Shown here one piece after another: positions 48,577 through 57,499 of a stretch of DNA of 64,000 nt. The position numbers and the translations under genes were made by a program. Source of the stretch: Ignisphaera aggregans DSM 17230 (GTDB lineage Archaea > Thermoproteota > Thermoprotei_A > Sulfolobales > Ignisphaeraceae); assembly GCA_000145985.1 (NCBI GenBank), contig CP002098.1, forward strand, positions 62,001 to 126,000. The letters are read 5' to 3'. How positions within the stretch are numbered: position 1 is the first letter of the stretch; each line of letters starts with the position of its first letter. The notes below the pieces were generated by a model that had not been told where the DNA came from, searched no databases, and was given only the letters and a program-made list of their open reading frames with translations.

Positions 48577-51500
48577 TTATTTTTCTTCCTGTTTTTCTTC
48601 TCTTTTCTTGGACTTTCTGCACTGCTTACGGCAGGCGATGATGCATATCATTAAAGCTATCAGAAGTATTATTATGAGTATCCAGCTCCATAAGGACTCC
48701 GTAGTTATTATAGCTGTAGATGTAGTTATCGTAGTGATTGTTGTTGGTGATTCAATTGTTACAGTAGTTGTATAGCTTGATGTATACGTCATCGTCGTGG
48801 TAATTGTTTTCTCGACAGTCGTAGTTGTAGTTGTTATTGCGGTTGTTGTTATAGTTGTTGTTACGGTTGCTCTAATAGCAGTGGTCGTGGTGAGCGTGAC
48901 TGTTGTAGCTGGACACATTTCTAATGGGCATGTAGCAGGTATTTCAAAGGTCATCGCTGGAACACCATTGTTGTACAGTGTCGCATTGCTGGGCTTGTAG
49001 TAGGAGTAGCTATAGTTATCGCATATGAAGTTGACCGAGTGGAAGCTCTCCCCATGATCGTAGAGTAGATAGATGTAGATTCTGGATCTTGTGAAAGCTA
49101 TGTAGAGCTCTAAATCTGGATACGGATCTTCGGCAGAGCCATCATCTATGGCCACAAAATATGTGACGATGTTTCTGCTTTGAGGTAGAGGAACCCTGTA
49201 TGTTCTAACGCCATATGTAGGCGAATGAACCGTAAACGTATCTGGAACATCTTTAACGATCAGAACGCTGTAGTTGCTGTATTCCGAGTAATCTACGCCA
49301 TCACCATAATCTACGGTGAGAAGCGTTGCATTGCCAGATACTGCCGCACCTCCTTTGAGTTGCACATATGCTTGCAGATATTGACTAGAGAACACTATGT
49401 TCAGGCAGTTTATACATGGAGCAGCCACACTCTCCATATAGCATGGCACACATGAGGGGCAATTGTATGTAAATGATAGTACTGGGACAAAATCCTCATT
49501 CTCTTTGCTGTATATTTCAGCCCCCGGCTCTTTCCTATACATATATTCCCGATCTAAGAACACGAATCTATATTCATGCCTATAATTGCCAGACCCGTAG
49601 AGATAGTATACATAGAGGCTGTTATTTACATATGCTATATACAGCTCGAAGTTTGAGTAGCGTGGGTCTCGGTTCAAGTCGTCAGATGTTATGAAGTATG
49701 TTAATGCGTTTGGCGGTACAGATATCGGCACCTTATACCTTCGGTAACCGTACTCAGCTGAAGATACTGAGAACTCTGGCGGAGTATTCCTTACGATAAG
49801 TGTTATAGCTCCTTCAAATTTCCTGAAGTCTATGGTATCATTGGGGTGATCGATGAGGAGGAATGTCTCCGTACTGTATATCCTCTCCTTCTCTACTGTA
49901 ATCTTCATTATGCCGGCATCGCTTTTCAGCTCAAATGTGAAGCCACATCCGTATCTGTATCTGTTCAACGCTACTATCATTTTGGAGCCCCCGCCTGCAG
50001 ATGGAGCTACAGCTACGTAGATTGTGAGGAGGTCGCTCAGCATGGGACCTGCTCCTACCAGATAGCCGTTTTGATCAGTAACATACAATACGCTTGTTCC
50101 GTCATATAGTGCTAGCAGGTGTGTTTTGTGATCAGCACTATAGATACCTATGTATAGGTCAGCGGCATAGTGTAGGAAGCAGACGTCTTTATCTATGAGC
50201 TTGGTTATACGTCCCGATGTGTCTATTCTTATTAAACCTCTGGATCCGGCTACATATACATCTCCATCATCGCTATGTGTAACAGCCTTTGGAGTACCTA
50301 TGAAAAGCCCATCTGTAGACGGAATTCGTATTACGTTGATTGGATTGAGGTCTTTGTCAAGTACAACTATGATATTCTCCGTTTGATCTGCGTTGATAGT
50401 CGCGATCCAGATGCTGTTAGATACGTAGTTTACTTCGATTGTGCCTACGCCTAGATAAGAATTGCCGTAGCTGTACGATGTGACGAGGTTTAAGCTTGCT
50501 CCGCTGATGCCGTACTTGAGGACTTTTAGGATGGTGTTACTGCTTTGCTCCCACCCCATCACGTACAGGTAGTATCCGTCGAAAACTATATGGGAATCCG
50601 TTGACGACTCAGGGAATGTTAAACCCGTCCAAACCTCATTCACTTTGGTGAGCTGGAGGTCAAATACCACTATGGCTCCGCTGCTGGAGAGTACGTAGAT
50701 GTAGCCGCTTGCATAGATACATTCGATAAAGCCGTAAGGACTATACTCATCCCCTGTGTATTGATGGTATGCCAGTTTGATGTTGACGGGGTCACCCGAG
50801 GTCTTATTCAACACTGCGATAACATCGTGATTGGCAGTATGCCCAACAGCGATAAGGTAGTCTCCAGCTATGCAGATTCCGTAGAGTGCATCTATATCGA
50901 TAGTGAAGTTCCACCGCACTCCAAGGGTTACCGCGGAAGAATCCACAGGTTTATAAAGAGGTATTTGTGGCGTGTATGAGGATATGTATATCTTCAGATC
51001 GTCTATCCAGCAATCGTTGCCGGACGTGCCACCACCAACTCTGCCACCAATAACCAGATAGCCCTTAGTTATACTGAAGTTGTGCACAGCGATAGCTACG
51101 AGTTCTCCATCAATGTAGATATAGATGATGGGGGTTCTAATCTTTATGCTGACTGTACTTGGACTAGAGGTGTTGAATAGGTAAGAGGTTGCTTCTCGTC
51201 CATCAATTTTAATCCTGTTTTCATATACATCGAATCCTATTGTGAGGATTCTTCTATCTGAGTAGTCTTCCCATGCACAGCTAGGGCATCTATTGATCAA
51301 ATCGTCTACCGGATACGGCGATAAAAACACGTATATGCCATCTGGATTAGCGAAGTGCGCTGTGAAGTTTATCTCCATGTACTTGTCGATACGTACCGGA
51401 ATCTCTATAGCTCCACCTCTATCACTAGCACCGGCAGAATAAAGCAGCAACACATAGTTGCCGGTATCAATTTCAGCGATACTTGCATGAGCTAGGAGAG

Positions 51501-51669
51501 TGGCATTGATATCACTAACGTTTTGATCATCGAAATTCTCATATATGATGATATGCTCTGCACTATTGACGTTAAAGCCGTAACCATTAGGAGCAACATT
51601 AAATACCGTTGACAAGAGCATTACTGCGATTAGTACATACACAACGACTCTACTACTGAATAGACTCAA
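48577..51669 (-). CDS. large membrane-anchored surface protein with Thr-rich stalk
   Basis: 1030 residues. A signal peptide (residues 1-30) is followed by a LamG-like beta domain (about 45-232, ending GGTSGNDCWIDDLKIYIS), then a long region of beta blades suggesting a propeller (about 240-600). Two tandem copies of a 110-residue module follow (YRRYKVPISVPPNALTYF and VRTYRVPLPQSRNIVTYF), each ending in a CPxxCxxC-like cluster. A stalk of about 70 residues, mostly Thr, leads to a TM helix near 993-1012 and a charged cytoplasmic tail. The topology is extracellular. Function is unknown: adhesion, sensing or sugar binding are options. Many NxS/T sites fit AglB glycosylation. Confidence 0.85.
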   Translation of the reverse strand: MSLFSSRVVVYVLIAVMLLSTVFNVAPNGYGFNVNSAEHIIIYENFDDQNVSDINATLLAHASIAEIDTGNYVLLLYSAGASDRGGAIEIPVRIDKYMEINFTAHFANPDGIYVFLSPYPVDDLINRCPSCAWEDYSDRRILTIGFDVYENRIKIDGREATSYLFNTSSPSTVSIKIRTPIIYIYIDGELVAIAVHNFSITKGYLVIGGRVGGGTSGNDCWIDDLKIYISSYTPQIPLYKPVDSSAVTLGVRWNFTIDIDALYGICIAGDYLIAVGHTANHDVIAVLNKTSGDPVNIKLAYHQYTGDEYSPYGFIECIYASGYIYVLSSSGAIVVFDLQLTKVNEVWTGLTFPESSTDSHIVFDGYYLYVMGWEQSSNTILKVLKYGISGASLNLVTSYSYGNSYLGVGTIEVNYVSNSIWIATINADQTENIIVVLDKDLNPINVIRIPSTDGLFIGTPKAVTHSDDGDVYVAGSRGLIRIDTSGRITKLIDKDVCFLHYAADLYIGIYSADHKTHLLALYDGTSVLYVTDQNGYLVGAGPMLSDLLTIYVAVAPSAGGGSKMIVALNRYRYGCGFTFELKSDAGIMKITVEKERIYSTETFLLIDHPNDTIDFRKFEGAITLIVRNTPPEFSVSSAEYGYRRYKVPISVPPNALTYFITSDDLNRDPRYSNFELYIAYVNNSLYVYYLYGSGNYRHEYRFVFLDREYMYRKEPGAEIYSKENEDFVPVLSFTYNCPSCVPCYMESVAAPCINCLNIVFSSQYLQAYVQLKGGAAVSGNATLLTVDYGDGVDYSEYSNYSVLIVKDVPDTFTVHSPTYGVRTYRVPLPQSRNIVTYFVAIDDGSAEDPYPDLELYIAFTRSRIYIYLLYDHGESFHSVNFICDNYSYSYYKPSNATLYNNGVPAMTFEIPATCPLEMCPATTVTLTTTTAIRATVTTTITTTAITTTTTTVEKTITTTMTYTSSYTTTVTIESPTTITTITTSTAIITTESLWSWILIIILLIALMICIIACRKQCRKSKKREEKQEEK

Positions 51670-52145
51670 AACTATTCACCCACCGGCTTTACACTTTCAG
51701 AATCTAGAACCAGAGCCTGTATAATATAAACTTATTAATTCTACACAAGAATTACATTACATAATAACTTATGTATTTGGTCGTATTCATTGAAAATATC
51801 CTTCACAATGTCTATGTCTAGGAGACTCATAATATTAATTGTTCATACCAAAACATCTACTATCTCATCCTCACTACTGTTTTTATCACTGCTCAACAGA
51901 GCCTCGGCGAACCCAAACTTCTTCAACGAGCCATGTAAATACTGTGAACAGATCTCTATTACTATCTCTCAAGTATTTGGATCTTATACACTCTTGCAAA
52001 CACCTCAAATCCGCCATATACATCTCTAACGTAATCGTTTTTGTCCTGGGAGAATTTAGGGATATAGAGATGATGTTACCGACATTACCAGGTTCTGAGA
52101 CTCATTGATAGATAGATTTATATTTCCATATCATCAGTAATTATA
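51670..52145. other. 476-base gap
   Basis: Short open frames exist on both strands (the plus one near 51790-52029, a minus one of about 35 codons near 51880-51990) but none has a good start signal or recognisable sequence. It must hold the promoter of the large surface protein on its left side. Confidence 0.35.
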
Positions 52146-52166
52146 TTGAATATCTATGGTGCTAAC

Positions 52167-52904
52167 ATGAATCGGAACCATATCATTGCACTAACCATAC
52201 TTGGTATTGTTCTTATTTCAGTTGGCTGGTGTCTACAGTTAAACGGAGTAAGGTTTAAGGTCTGTAGCAATTTAATAACTATATATGATAGATTTGGGGG
52301 AGAGGCCCGAACATCTAATGTTACAACTGTTGCCAAGGTTGCGACACCTCTAAACATCACGAATATCGATATAGAGCCAAATACCATCAAAAGCTTTGGA
52401 TTTGCAGTCAAGTCCACTATAAATCTAGCTACAATAAGACTTTTGGGAACACCTTCAGAGCCGAGCTATAGGGGTATAATAAGAATAGTCACAGAGGATG
52501 GAACTAGGCTATGGAATGCCAGCTTCACATCTGCAGATAGCTTTGAAAGAAATAGAATCAGCATGGGATGGATATACGAATATGTTATTCCACCAGGCAA
52601 TTACATGCTAGAGCTTTACCTCAACACCTCTGCTCACATAGATCTCCTACAGATACAAGGAATATCATCAGAAGAGATTCAGATACCCCCACTAACGCTT
52701 ACAGTAACACCATCATCCTCTAGGACGTATAGTATCGACTATATATGTGGAGTAGACTTTACATATATGGTTATAGCAACAGTACTTATGTCATTAGGGA
52801 TACTCGCAATGGTTATATCTTTAGTATTAGCCCTAAGATTTGTACCAAAACCATCTCCAAAACCTGTAACCAGCGTTGGAAAAAGTGCTAAGAAGCGTAA
52901 GTAG
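52167..52904 (+). CDS. unknown membrane protein with an extracellular beta domain
   Basis: About 245 residues from the ATG at 52167, which has GGTG five bases upstream (a TTG lies seven codons earlier). TM helices near residues 6-25 and 200-223 flank a beta-rich domain of about 170 residues. The C-terminal tail is basic (KPSPKPVTSVGKSAKKRK). The bulk is probably outside the cell. Not recognised. Confidence 0.6.
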   Translation: MNRNHIIALTILGIVLISVGWCLQLNGVRFKVCSNLITIYDRFGGEARTSNVTTVAKVATPLNITNIDIEPNTIKSFGFAVKSTINLATIRLLGTPSEPSYRGIIRIVTEDGTRLWNASFTSADSFERNRISMGWIYEYVIPPGNYMLELYLNTSAHIDLLQIQGISSEEIQIPPLTLTVTPSSSRTYSIDYICGVDFTYMVIATVLMSLGILAMVISLVLALRFVPKPSPKPVTSVGKSAKKRK

Positions 52905-53076
52905 AATATCTTGGGACACAATATTGGATGTAAATCACATACCTCTGGCCACGGTATTCATAACATCATTTCTACTTATATCAGAGGTCGGGGAGCATAC
53001 TACCACTAGTATTCCTTATGCCAATTTAATATTATCATCAATAGGAAACCTTGCAATAACATTTGCAGTTCTATAG
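52876..53076 (+). CDS. possible small membrane protein
   Basis: 66 codons from a TTG, overlapping the previous gene by 29 bases. Two hydrophobic stretches (PLATVFITSFLLISEV and ILSSIGNLAITFAVL). No ATG or clear ribosome site, so expression is doubtful. Listed because a similar small membrane gene follows. Confidence 0.25.
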   Translation: MEKVLRSVSRISWDTILDVNHIPLATVFITSFLLISEVGEHTTTSIPYANLILSSIGNLAITFAVL

Positions 53077-53180
53077 CGGCTCCCTATGTTCGAAACAATA
53101 TTGAAAGCATAATATACTTCTGGTAAACTCAAAGAGATTTATTTATGGCTTGTTGATAAAGTCAGAAAAAGAATAAGGGA

Positions 53181-53345
53181 TTGAAAATATGGTTTTCAGA
53201 CCTAATGTTATTTGCTGTAATACTTCTTTCTGTAACGGTTGTATGGACAACTCAATTAATAACACAAATCGGTATTAAGAGGCTAAGGGTTACGATATTT
53301 ATAGGGCTCATAGTGTTTATAGCCTGGATAATAAGCTGTTCATGA
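53181..53345 (+). CDS. possible 54-residue two-TM protein
   Basis: From TTG 53181: two hydrophobic helices (LMLFAVILLSVTVVW and VTIFIGLIVFIAWIIS) joined by a basic loop KRLR. A TATA-like TTTATTTATGG lies about 35 bases upstream and AGGGA directly precedes the TTG. An unannotated small membrane protein is plausible but unproven. Confidence 0.35.
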   Translation: MKIWFSDLMLFAVILLSVTVVWTTQLITQIGIKRLRVTIFIGLIVFIAWIISCS

Positions 53346-53447
53346 TGGGATAAGATAGGTGATTCAAAGTAAATATGAATAAGGCCTTGATACACGGTGG
53401 ATAATTTCAGTAAACCTTTTTAGTCCTCTATAACTTAAGGTAGTAAT

Positions 53448-53523
53448 AGCCGGGTCGTCTAGCGGCCAAGGATGCGGGGCTTTGGCCCCCGTGACCGGGG
53501 TTCGAATCCCCGCCCGGCTACCA
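53448..53523 (+). tRNA. tRNA-Gln(TTG) with encoded CCA
   Basis: The acceptor AGCCGGG (53448-53454) pairs with CCCGGCT (53513-53519), with discriminator A53520 and CCA encoded at 53521-53523. The anticodon stem CGGGG/CCCCG encloses C-T-TTG-G-C (anticodon 53482-53484). A candidate C/D sRNA follows about 15 bases downstream. Confidence 0.93.
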
Positions 53524-53535
53524 CATAAGTATTGC

Positions 53536-53597
53536 TGTGAATGATGAGCAGAGGGTCTCATGAGTATACGATGAAGAGAGCCGGAAATTCTGATGAA
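53536..53597 (+). ncRNA. candidate C/D box sRNA downstream of tRNA-Gln
   Basis: Box C ATGATGA (53541-53547), 12-base guide, D'-like ATGA (53560-53563), C' GATGAAG (53570-53576), 13-base guide, box D CTGA (53590-53593). Spacing between boxes is ideal for an archaeal 2'-O-methylation guide. D' departs from CTGA. It is so close to the tRNA that a shared transcript cut by tRNA processing enzymes is likely. Confidence 0.6.
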
Positions 53598-53695
53598 ATT
53601 ATATATCAATGGGACTAAAGTATTAGATTCTCATATCGGTTATAGTAATGGATTTGTATGTGACATTTTATTAGCTTTCTATTTCTTGGGGTTTT

Positions 53696-55141
53696 ATGGA
53701 TTTTAAAGAGATTTTTCGATTTTATAGAAAGGTTCGTGGAGATAACATTATTGTGAAAAGAAGATTGAAGAGTCTATATTTAGATAATATTGATGATATT
53801 TGTGTTGAGATATTAAGGAGATACAATGTAGATAAAAGTGAGATTGTCATATGTATTGATAAAAGTGGTCTAGCTAGATATATTGTCAATGAGCCTAAGA
53901 TCAACAGAGAAGTTTCTAAACTTTATGAGACTTTCATGGAATATCTCTATACATCTGTCTTAGATATAAATGATATAGATGATTTGAAGTATGCTATTGA
54001 GAAGATAGCTATGCAGTTAAAGCTTGAAGAAAGTCTTATTAGGAATTATGACACTCTATTGTATTACATAGTTAGGGATACATTTGGATATGGCATTTTA
54101 GATACAGTTATAAGAGATAGGAATATTGAGGATATAGAGTTATCGGATTGGCAGAAACCTGTAACGGTTGTTCATAGTGATTTTCTTGGTTATGAAGCTT
54201 TAGTAACAAATATAGTATTTGATAGTGAAGAGGAGGTTAGAAGCTATATTGAGAGAATTTCTTTAAAGAGTGGAAAGGCAATATCATTGGTAAAGCCAGA
54301 GATTCATACTGTATTACCAGAGGGATATAGGGTTGCAGCTACTATAGGTGAACCAGTAAGTGTAAGTCCTACTATAGATATAAGAAAACTGCCGTCAATT
54401 CCCATTGATATAGTTAGACTGATAAAAAGTGATTTTATAGATGCAAAGGTAGCAGCTCTCCTATGGTTAGTTAATGACGCTAAACTCTTCTATGCTATTA
54501 TAGGTGGAAGTGGTACAGGAAAAACAACACTTCTCAATGCATTGATACAGCTGTCAAATCCTAATTGGAAGATTATAGTTGTTCAAGATATACCCGAAAT
54601 TAAGTTGCCATTAAGACCTAGATTTATACAGTTTTTTGGAGAGTCAAGCGAAGAACTTTTACAAAGATGTTTTACAGCTCTTAGATATAGACCCGATATG
54701 TTAGTTGTTGGAGAAGTGAGAGGTAGGGAGATATCAGCTCTTGTTAGAGCTGTTGCCTCAGGTTCGGGATCTATAACATCATTTCACGCATCAACACCAG
54801 AAGAATATGAAATGGCTATACGTAACCTATTACCTCAGGATCTTTACTCATTATTGACTTTAAATACAGCTCTCCTTGTATTTGTCACAAGGTTTCGTAG
54901 TGGTGGAAAAACTGAAAGAAAAGTATGGAGGGTATATGAAAATATTTCAGACGAATGGAGAGAAATTTATGGACCGGAAATAGATAGAATAGAAAATAGT
55001 TATATAATTAAGAGATTAGCGAAAAGATTGCTTATAAACGATATTGAAGCAGAATGGGAAAATAGATATAAGATACTACTTAGCATAGATGAAGGATATG
55101 AATCTGTTGAAAGAATGCTTAGAAAATTCTATGGAGTTTAG
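53696..55141 (+). CDS. type II/IV secretion-family ATPase (GspE/TadA-like)
   Basis: 481 residues. N-terminal helical domain of about 130 residues, then the ATPase: DTFGYGILDTVIRDRNIEDIELS, Walker A GGSGTGKTTLLNAL near residue 269, Asp box VVQDIPEIKLP, Walker B DMLVVGEVRGRE and the His box TSFHASTP. It energises assembly or retraction of archaeal type IV pili or related machines. The usual TadC-like membrane partner is not next to it. Its TAG overlaps the L2 stop on the other strand by 4 bases. Confidence 0.92.
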   Translation: MDFKEIFRFYRKVRGDNIIVKRRLKSLYLDNIDDICVEILRRYNVDKSEIVICIDKSGLARYIVNEPKINREVSKLYETFMEYLYTSVLDINDIDDLKYAIEKIAMQLKLEESLIRNYDTLLYYIVRDTFGYGILDTVIRDRNIEDIELSDWQKPVTVVHSDFLGYEALVTNIVFDSEEEVRSYIERISLKSGKAISLVKPEIHTVLPEGYRVAATIGEPVSVSPTIDIRKLPSIPIDIVRLIKSDFIDAKVAALLWLVNDAKLFYAIIGGSGTGKTTLLNALIQLSNPNWKIIVVQDIPEIKLPLRPRFIQFFGESSEELLQRCFTALRYRPDMLVVGEVRGREISALVRAVASGSGSITSFHASTPEEYEMAIRNLLPQDLYSLLTLNTALLVFVTRFRSGGKTERKVWRVYENISDEWREIYGPEIDRIENSYIIKRLAKRLLINDIEAEWENRYKILLSIDEGYESVERMLRKFYGV

Positions 55142-55860
55142 TGTGCCCCCTTCTTTCTTCCAGTTCTCCTTGCAGCTATATGTCCAACCTTTCTCCCAGG
55201 TGGTGCTCTTCTCGATACTGTAGTTGGTTTAGACTCGCTTTGGTGTGAGCCTCCACCATGGGGATGATCTACAGCATTCATAGCAACTCCACGTACCCTA
55301 GGCCATTTCCTCGCTCTAACTTTCCACTTATAATATGCATTACCAGCTTTTAGTAGGGGTTTTTCTAATCTTCCACCTCCAGCAACAACACCTATAGTTG
55401 CACGTGAATCTAAGGGAATGAGTTTTTGTTTTCCACTTGGGAGTGTTATAATTGCATGTGTCGTAGTCTTTCCTATTAATATTCCATAGGAACCACCAGC
55501 TCTAATCAACTTTCCGCCATCGCCAGGTCTAATTTCTATATTGCATATATACATTCCTTCTGGAATATTTCTTAAGGGTAATATATTTCCAGTATTTGGA
55601 CTTGCCTCAGAACCTATCTCTATTATCTGTCCTACTCTTATCCCCTCTACAGCTATGTTATAGAAGATTTCGCCATTTTCTAGTTTAATTAGTGCTATAG
55701 GAGCACTTCTCCCAGCCTCATGTAATATCTCAGTTACAATACCCTTCATAGTTTTACTAGTTGGTTGAGGGTATCTAACTGGAGCAATTTTTAGATGGGA
55801 TGGACTTCTAAAGGTTGAAGTTCCTCTACCCATTCTTTGTACAAGAATACGTTTACCCAT
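55138..55860 (-). CDS. rpl2: 50S ribosomal protein L2
   Basis: 240 residues. KRILVQRMGRGTSTFRSPSH at the N-terminus, PGDGGKLIRAGGSYG, RKWPRVRGVAMNAVDHPHGG and the basic C-terminus are classical L2, including the histidine region near the peptidyl transferase centre. Here it is the last gene of the cluster and comes after S19, the reverse of the usual order. Confidence 0.98.
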   Translation of the reverse strand: MGKRILVQRMGRGTSTFRSPSHLKIAPVRYPQPTSKTMKGIVTEILHEAGRSAPIALIKLENGEIFYNIAVEGIRVGQIIEIGSEASPNTGNILPLRNIPEGMYICNIEIRPGDGGKLIRAGGSYGILIGKTTTHAIITLPSGKQKLIPLDSRATIGVVAGGGRLEKPLLKAGNAYYKWKVRARKWPRVRGVAMNAVDHPHGGGSHQSESKPTTVSRRAPPGRKVGHIAARRTGRKKGAH

Positions 55861-55872
55861 TTTATTTCCACC

Positions 55873-56310
55873 TTATTTCAATGCTACAAACAATGTACTT
55901 CTTGTAGCTTTAAGTCCTGGTTCACCATGTTTAACTTGTTTTGTTGTTATAGCAAACTCCCCAAGGTAGTGACCTATCATTTCAGGGACTATTCTAACAG
56001 GAATATATTCCTTGCCATTAAATACAGCTATTGTTAAACCAACCATAATTGGCAATATTATCATATCTCTCACATGGGTCTTTATCACAACCTCCTTACA
56101 CTCATTGATAAGCTTTTGTCTAGCTTCAATGATTTTCTCAAGCAATCTTCTATGTCTAGGAGAAAATCCTCTCATCAATGTTCTTCTAGCTCTTGAAGGT
56201 AAAAGCTTTACTAATTCATCCATAGACATCTCTAACAATTCTTCAAATGTTTTTCCTCTATATCTAAATTTCTTCCATTCAATAGGAATTTCAAAACATT
56301 GCTTACTCAT
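55873..56310 (-). CDS. rps19: 30S ribosomal protein S19
   Basis: 145 residues, archaeal size. [20 protein letters not shown] and the C-terminal [20 protein letters not shown] are diagnostic. It is located in the head of the small subunit. It lies 12 bases before L2 and 92 bases after L23; the latter gap is AT-rich and may hold a promoter. Confidence 0.98.
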   Translation of the reverse strand: MSKQCFEIPIEWKKFRYRGKTFEELLEMSMDELVKLLPSRARRTLMRGFSPRHRRLLEKIIEARQKLINECKEVVIKTHVRDMIILPIMVGLTIAVFNGKEYIPVRIVPEMIGHYLGEFAITTKQVKHGEPGLKATRSTLFVALK

Positions 56311-56402
56311 TCTTTACACCATAATAAATGTACTTAATGATTTTAATTCATATATATTCTTAAGCTTTTTATTAATACTAATCAAGTTTATAAGCATTGA
56401 TT

Positions 56403-56675
56403 TCACCTAGACGCTCTTTCAAGTATATCTAAAGCTCTATACTCTGGAGCTAACTTAACATAGGCTTTCTTATTTCCATCTCTATCAATACAAGTATTTA
56501 CTTTTAATACTCTTACATTGTATTGTTTCTCTATGAGTTGTTTAATTTGTTTTTTATTAGCATTACGCACTACTTTCAATATAATGTAATTCTGTCTTTC
56601 TGCCAAAATATATGCTTTTTCTGTTGTCACAAAACTAATAACAATATTTTCTTGAGGACTTATCTCAGAACTCAT
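56403..56675 (-). CDS. rpl23: 50S ribosomal protein L23
   Basis: 90 residues. TEKAYILAERQNYIILKV, ANKKQIKQLIEKQYNVRVLKVN and KAYVKLAPEYRALDI mark L23, part of the SRP docking site at the exit tunnel. Its ATG overlaps the L4 stop by 4 bases. Confidence 0.96.
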   Translation of the reverse strand: MSSEISPQENIVISFVTTEKAYILAERQNYIILKVVRNANKKQIKQLIEKQYNVRVLKVNTCIDRDGNKKAYVKLAPEYRALDILERASR

Positions 56676-57493
56676 GGCTTTACGACCATATATTTTTGAT
56701 CAATTAACTCTAAAGCTTTTTGTGAGATTATTGCTAGTCGTCCAGGCATTCCTCCAGGAGCTAACGTAAGTATGTTAAGGTTATCTGGTGTTGAATAATC
56801 AACACCTGGTAGATTACGAATAGCTTTTATAATTGGAGCTCTTGTGTTGGATACTATAAACAATAGGCTCTTAGGTGTTACATATCTACGCCCCCTTCGT
56901 TTTCCCTTACCTGCACGTATCCTTGTTCTTTGTTGAGCTCTTTCTATGTTTTTCCAAAGCCCTATTTTTTCTAAGAGGTCTCTTAGTTCTTTCGTTGACG
57001 ATATTTCTTCAAAACTATTCACAATGACTATTGGTAATAGTTCTATGTTCGGGGGCAGTTCGTATCCCCGTCTTAGCACAAACTCTTTGCTTGCTAAGGC
57101 AGAGAGTGCAGACATTATTGCAAATCTCATTTCTTTTTTATTGATTTCCTCATGAATTTTCTTTAGTATTGTTGGTGCAAATTGTCTTCTCCCACCTACT
57201 ACATTAGGTGCAAATACAGCTCTTCCATTATCAAGTCTAGGCACTCGTGCTACACTATAACCTATGCCCCAGGATTCTCCAACACGTCTTTTCCCAGCTA
57301 AAGGATCTCTAGCTTTTACCTGTATTCTAGCAGTGAGAGCAGAGTGAACAGCTCTTCTTATAACATCTACTCTTATTGGTAAACTAAAAACTAGAGGAAG
57401 GTCTATCACTCCCACAAGATTTCCATCAATATCAAATAACGGAGCTCGTTTTCTTTCTATGGGATAAATATTTATATAGATAAATCTAGACAT
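56672..57493 (-). CDS. rpl4: 50S ribosomal protein L4
   Basis: 273 residues. LPLVFSLPIRVDVIRRAVHS, GKRRVGESWGIGYSVARVPR and the RAGKGKRRGRRYVTPKSLLF loop are typical of archaeal L4, which lines the exit tunnel. It lies 6 bases after L3. Confidence 0.97.
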   Translation of the reverse strand: MSRFIYINIYPIERKRAPLFDIDGNLVGVIDLPLVFSLPIRVDVIRRAVHSALTARIQVKARDPLAGKRRVGESWGIGYSVARVPRLDNGRAVFAPNVVGGRRQFAPTILKKIHEEINKKEMRFAIMSALSALASKEFVLRRGYELPPNIELLPIVIVNSFEEISSTKELRDLLEKIGLWKNIERAQQRTRIRAGKGKRRGRRYVTPKSLLFIVSNTRAPIIKAIRNLPGVDYSTPDNLNILTLAPGGMPGRLAIISQKALELIDQKYMVVKP

Positions 57494-57499
57494 AGATTA

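Larger units (their letters stand above)
45175..53447. mobile_element. decayed integrated element or accessory island
   Basis: The region between tRNA-Arg and tRNA-Gln starts with a frameshifted tyrosine integrase and carries only unrecognised membrane and surface proteins with long gaps. Integrase and surface-protein genes use more GC-rich codons than the flanking core genes. No replication, capsid or conjugation gene was recognised. The right boundary is arbitrary: no direct repeat was found, and the genes after 52.1 kb look more like the host in base composition. Confidence 0.5.

Noticed and set aside
48797-49000. A valine-rich hydrophobic plus-strand frame
   Set aside because: It is the reverse-strand shadow of the Thr codons in the stalk of the large surface protein.
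53448-53523. tRNA-Gln as attR of the tRNA-Arg-targeted element
   Set aside because: Its 3' half differs from that of tRNA-Arg, so the two cannot be the direct repeats of one integration.
53364-53609. Minus-strand 81-codon frame containing RAGIRTPVTGAKAPHPWP
   Set aside because: It reads antisense through tRNA-Gln, a common false protein produced by tRNA genes.
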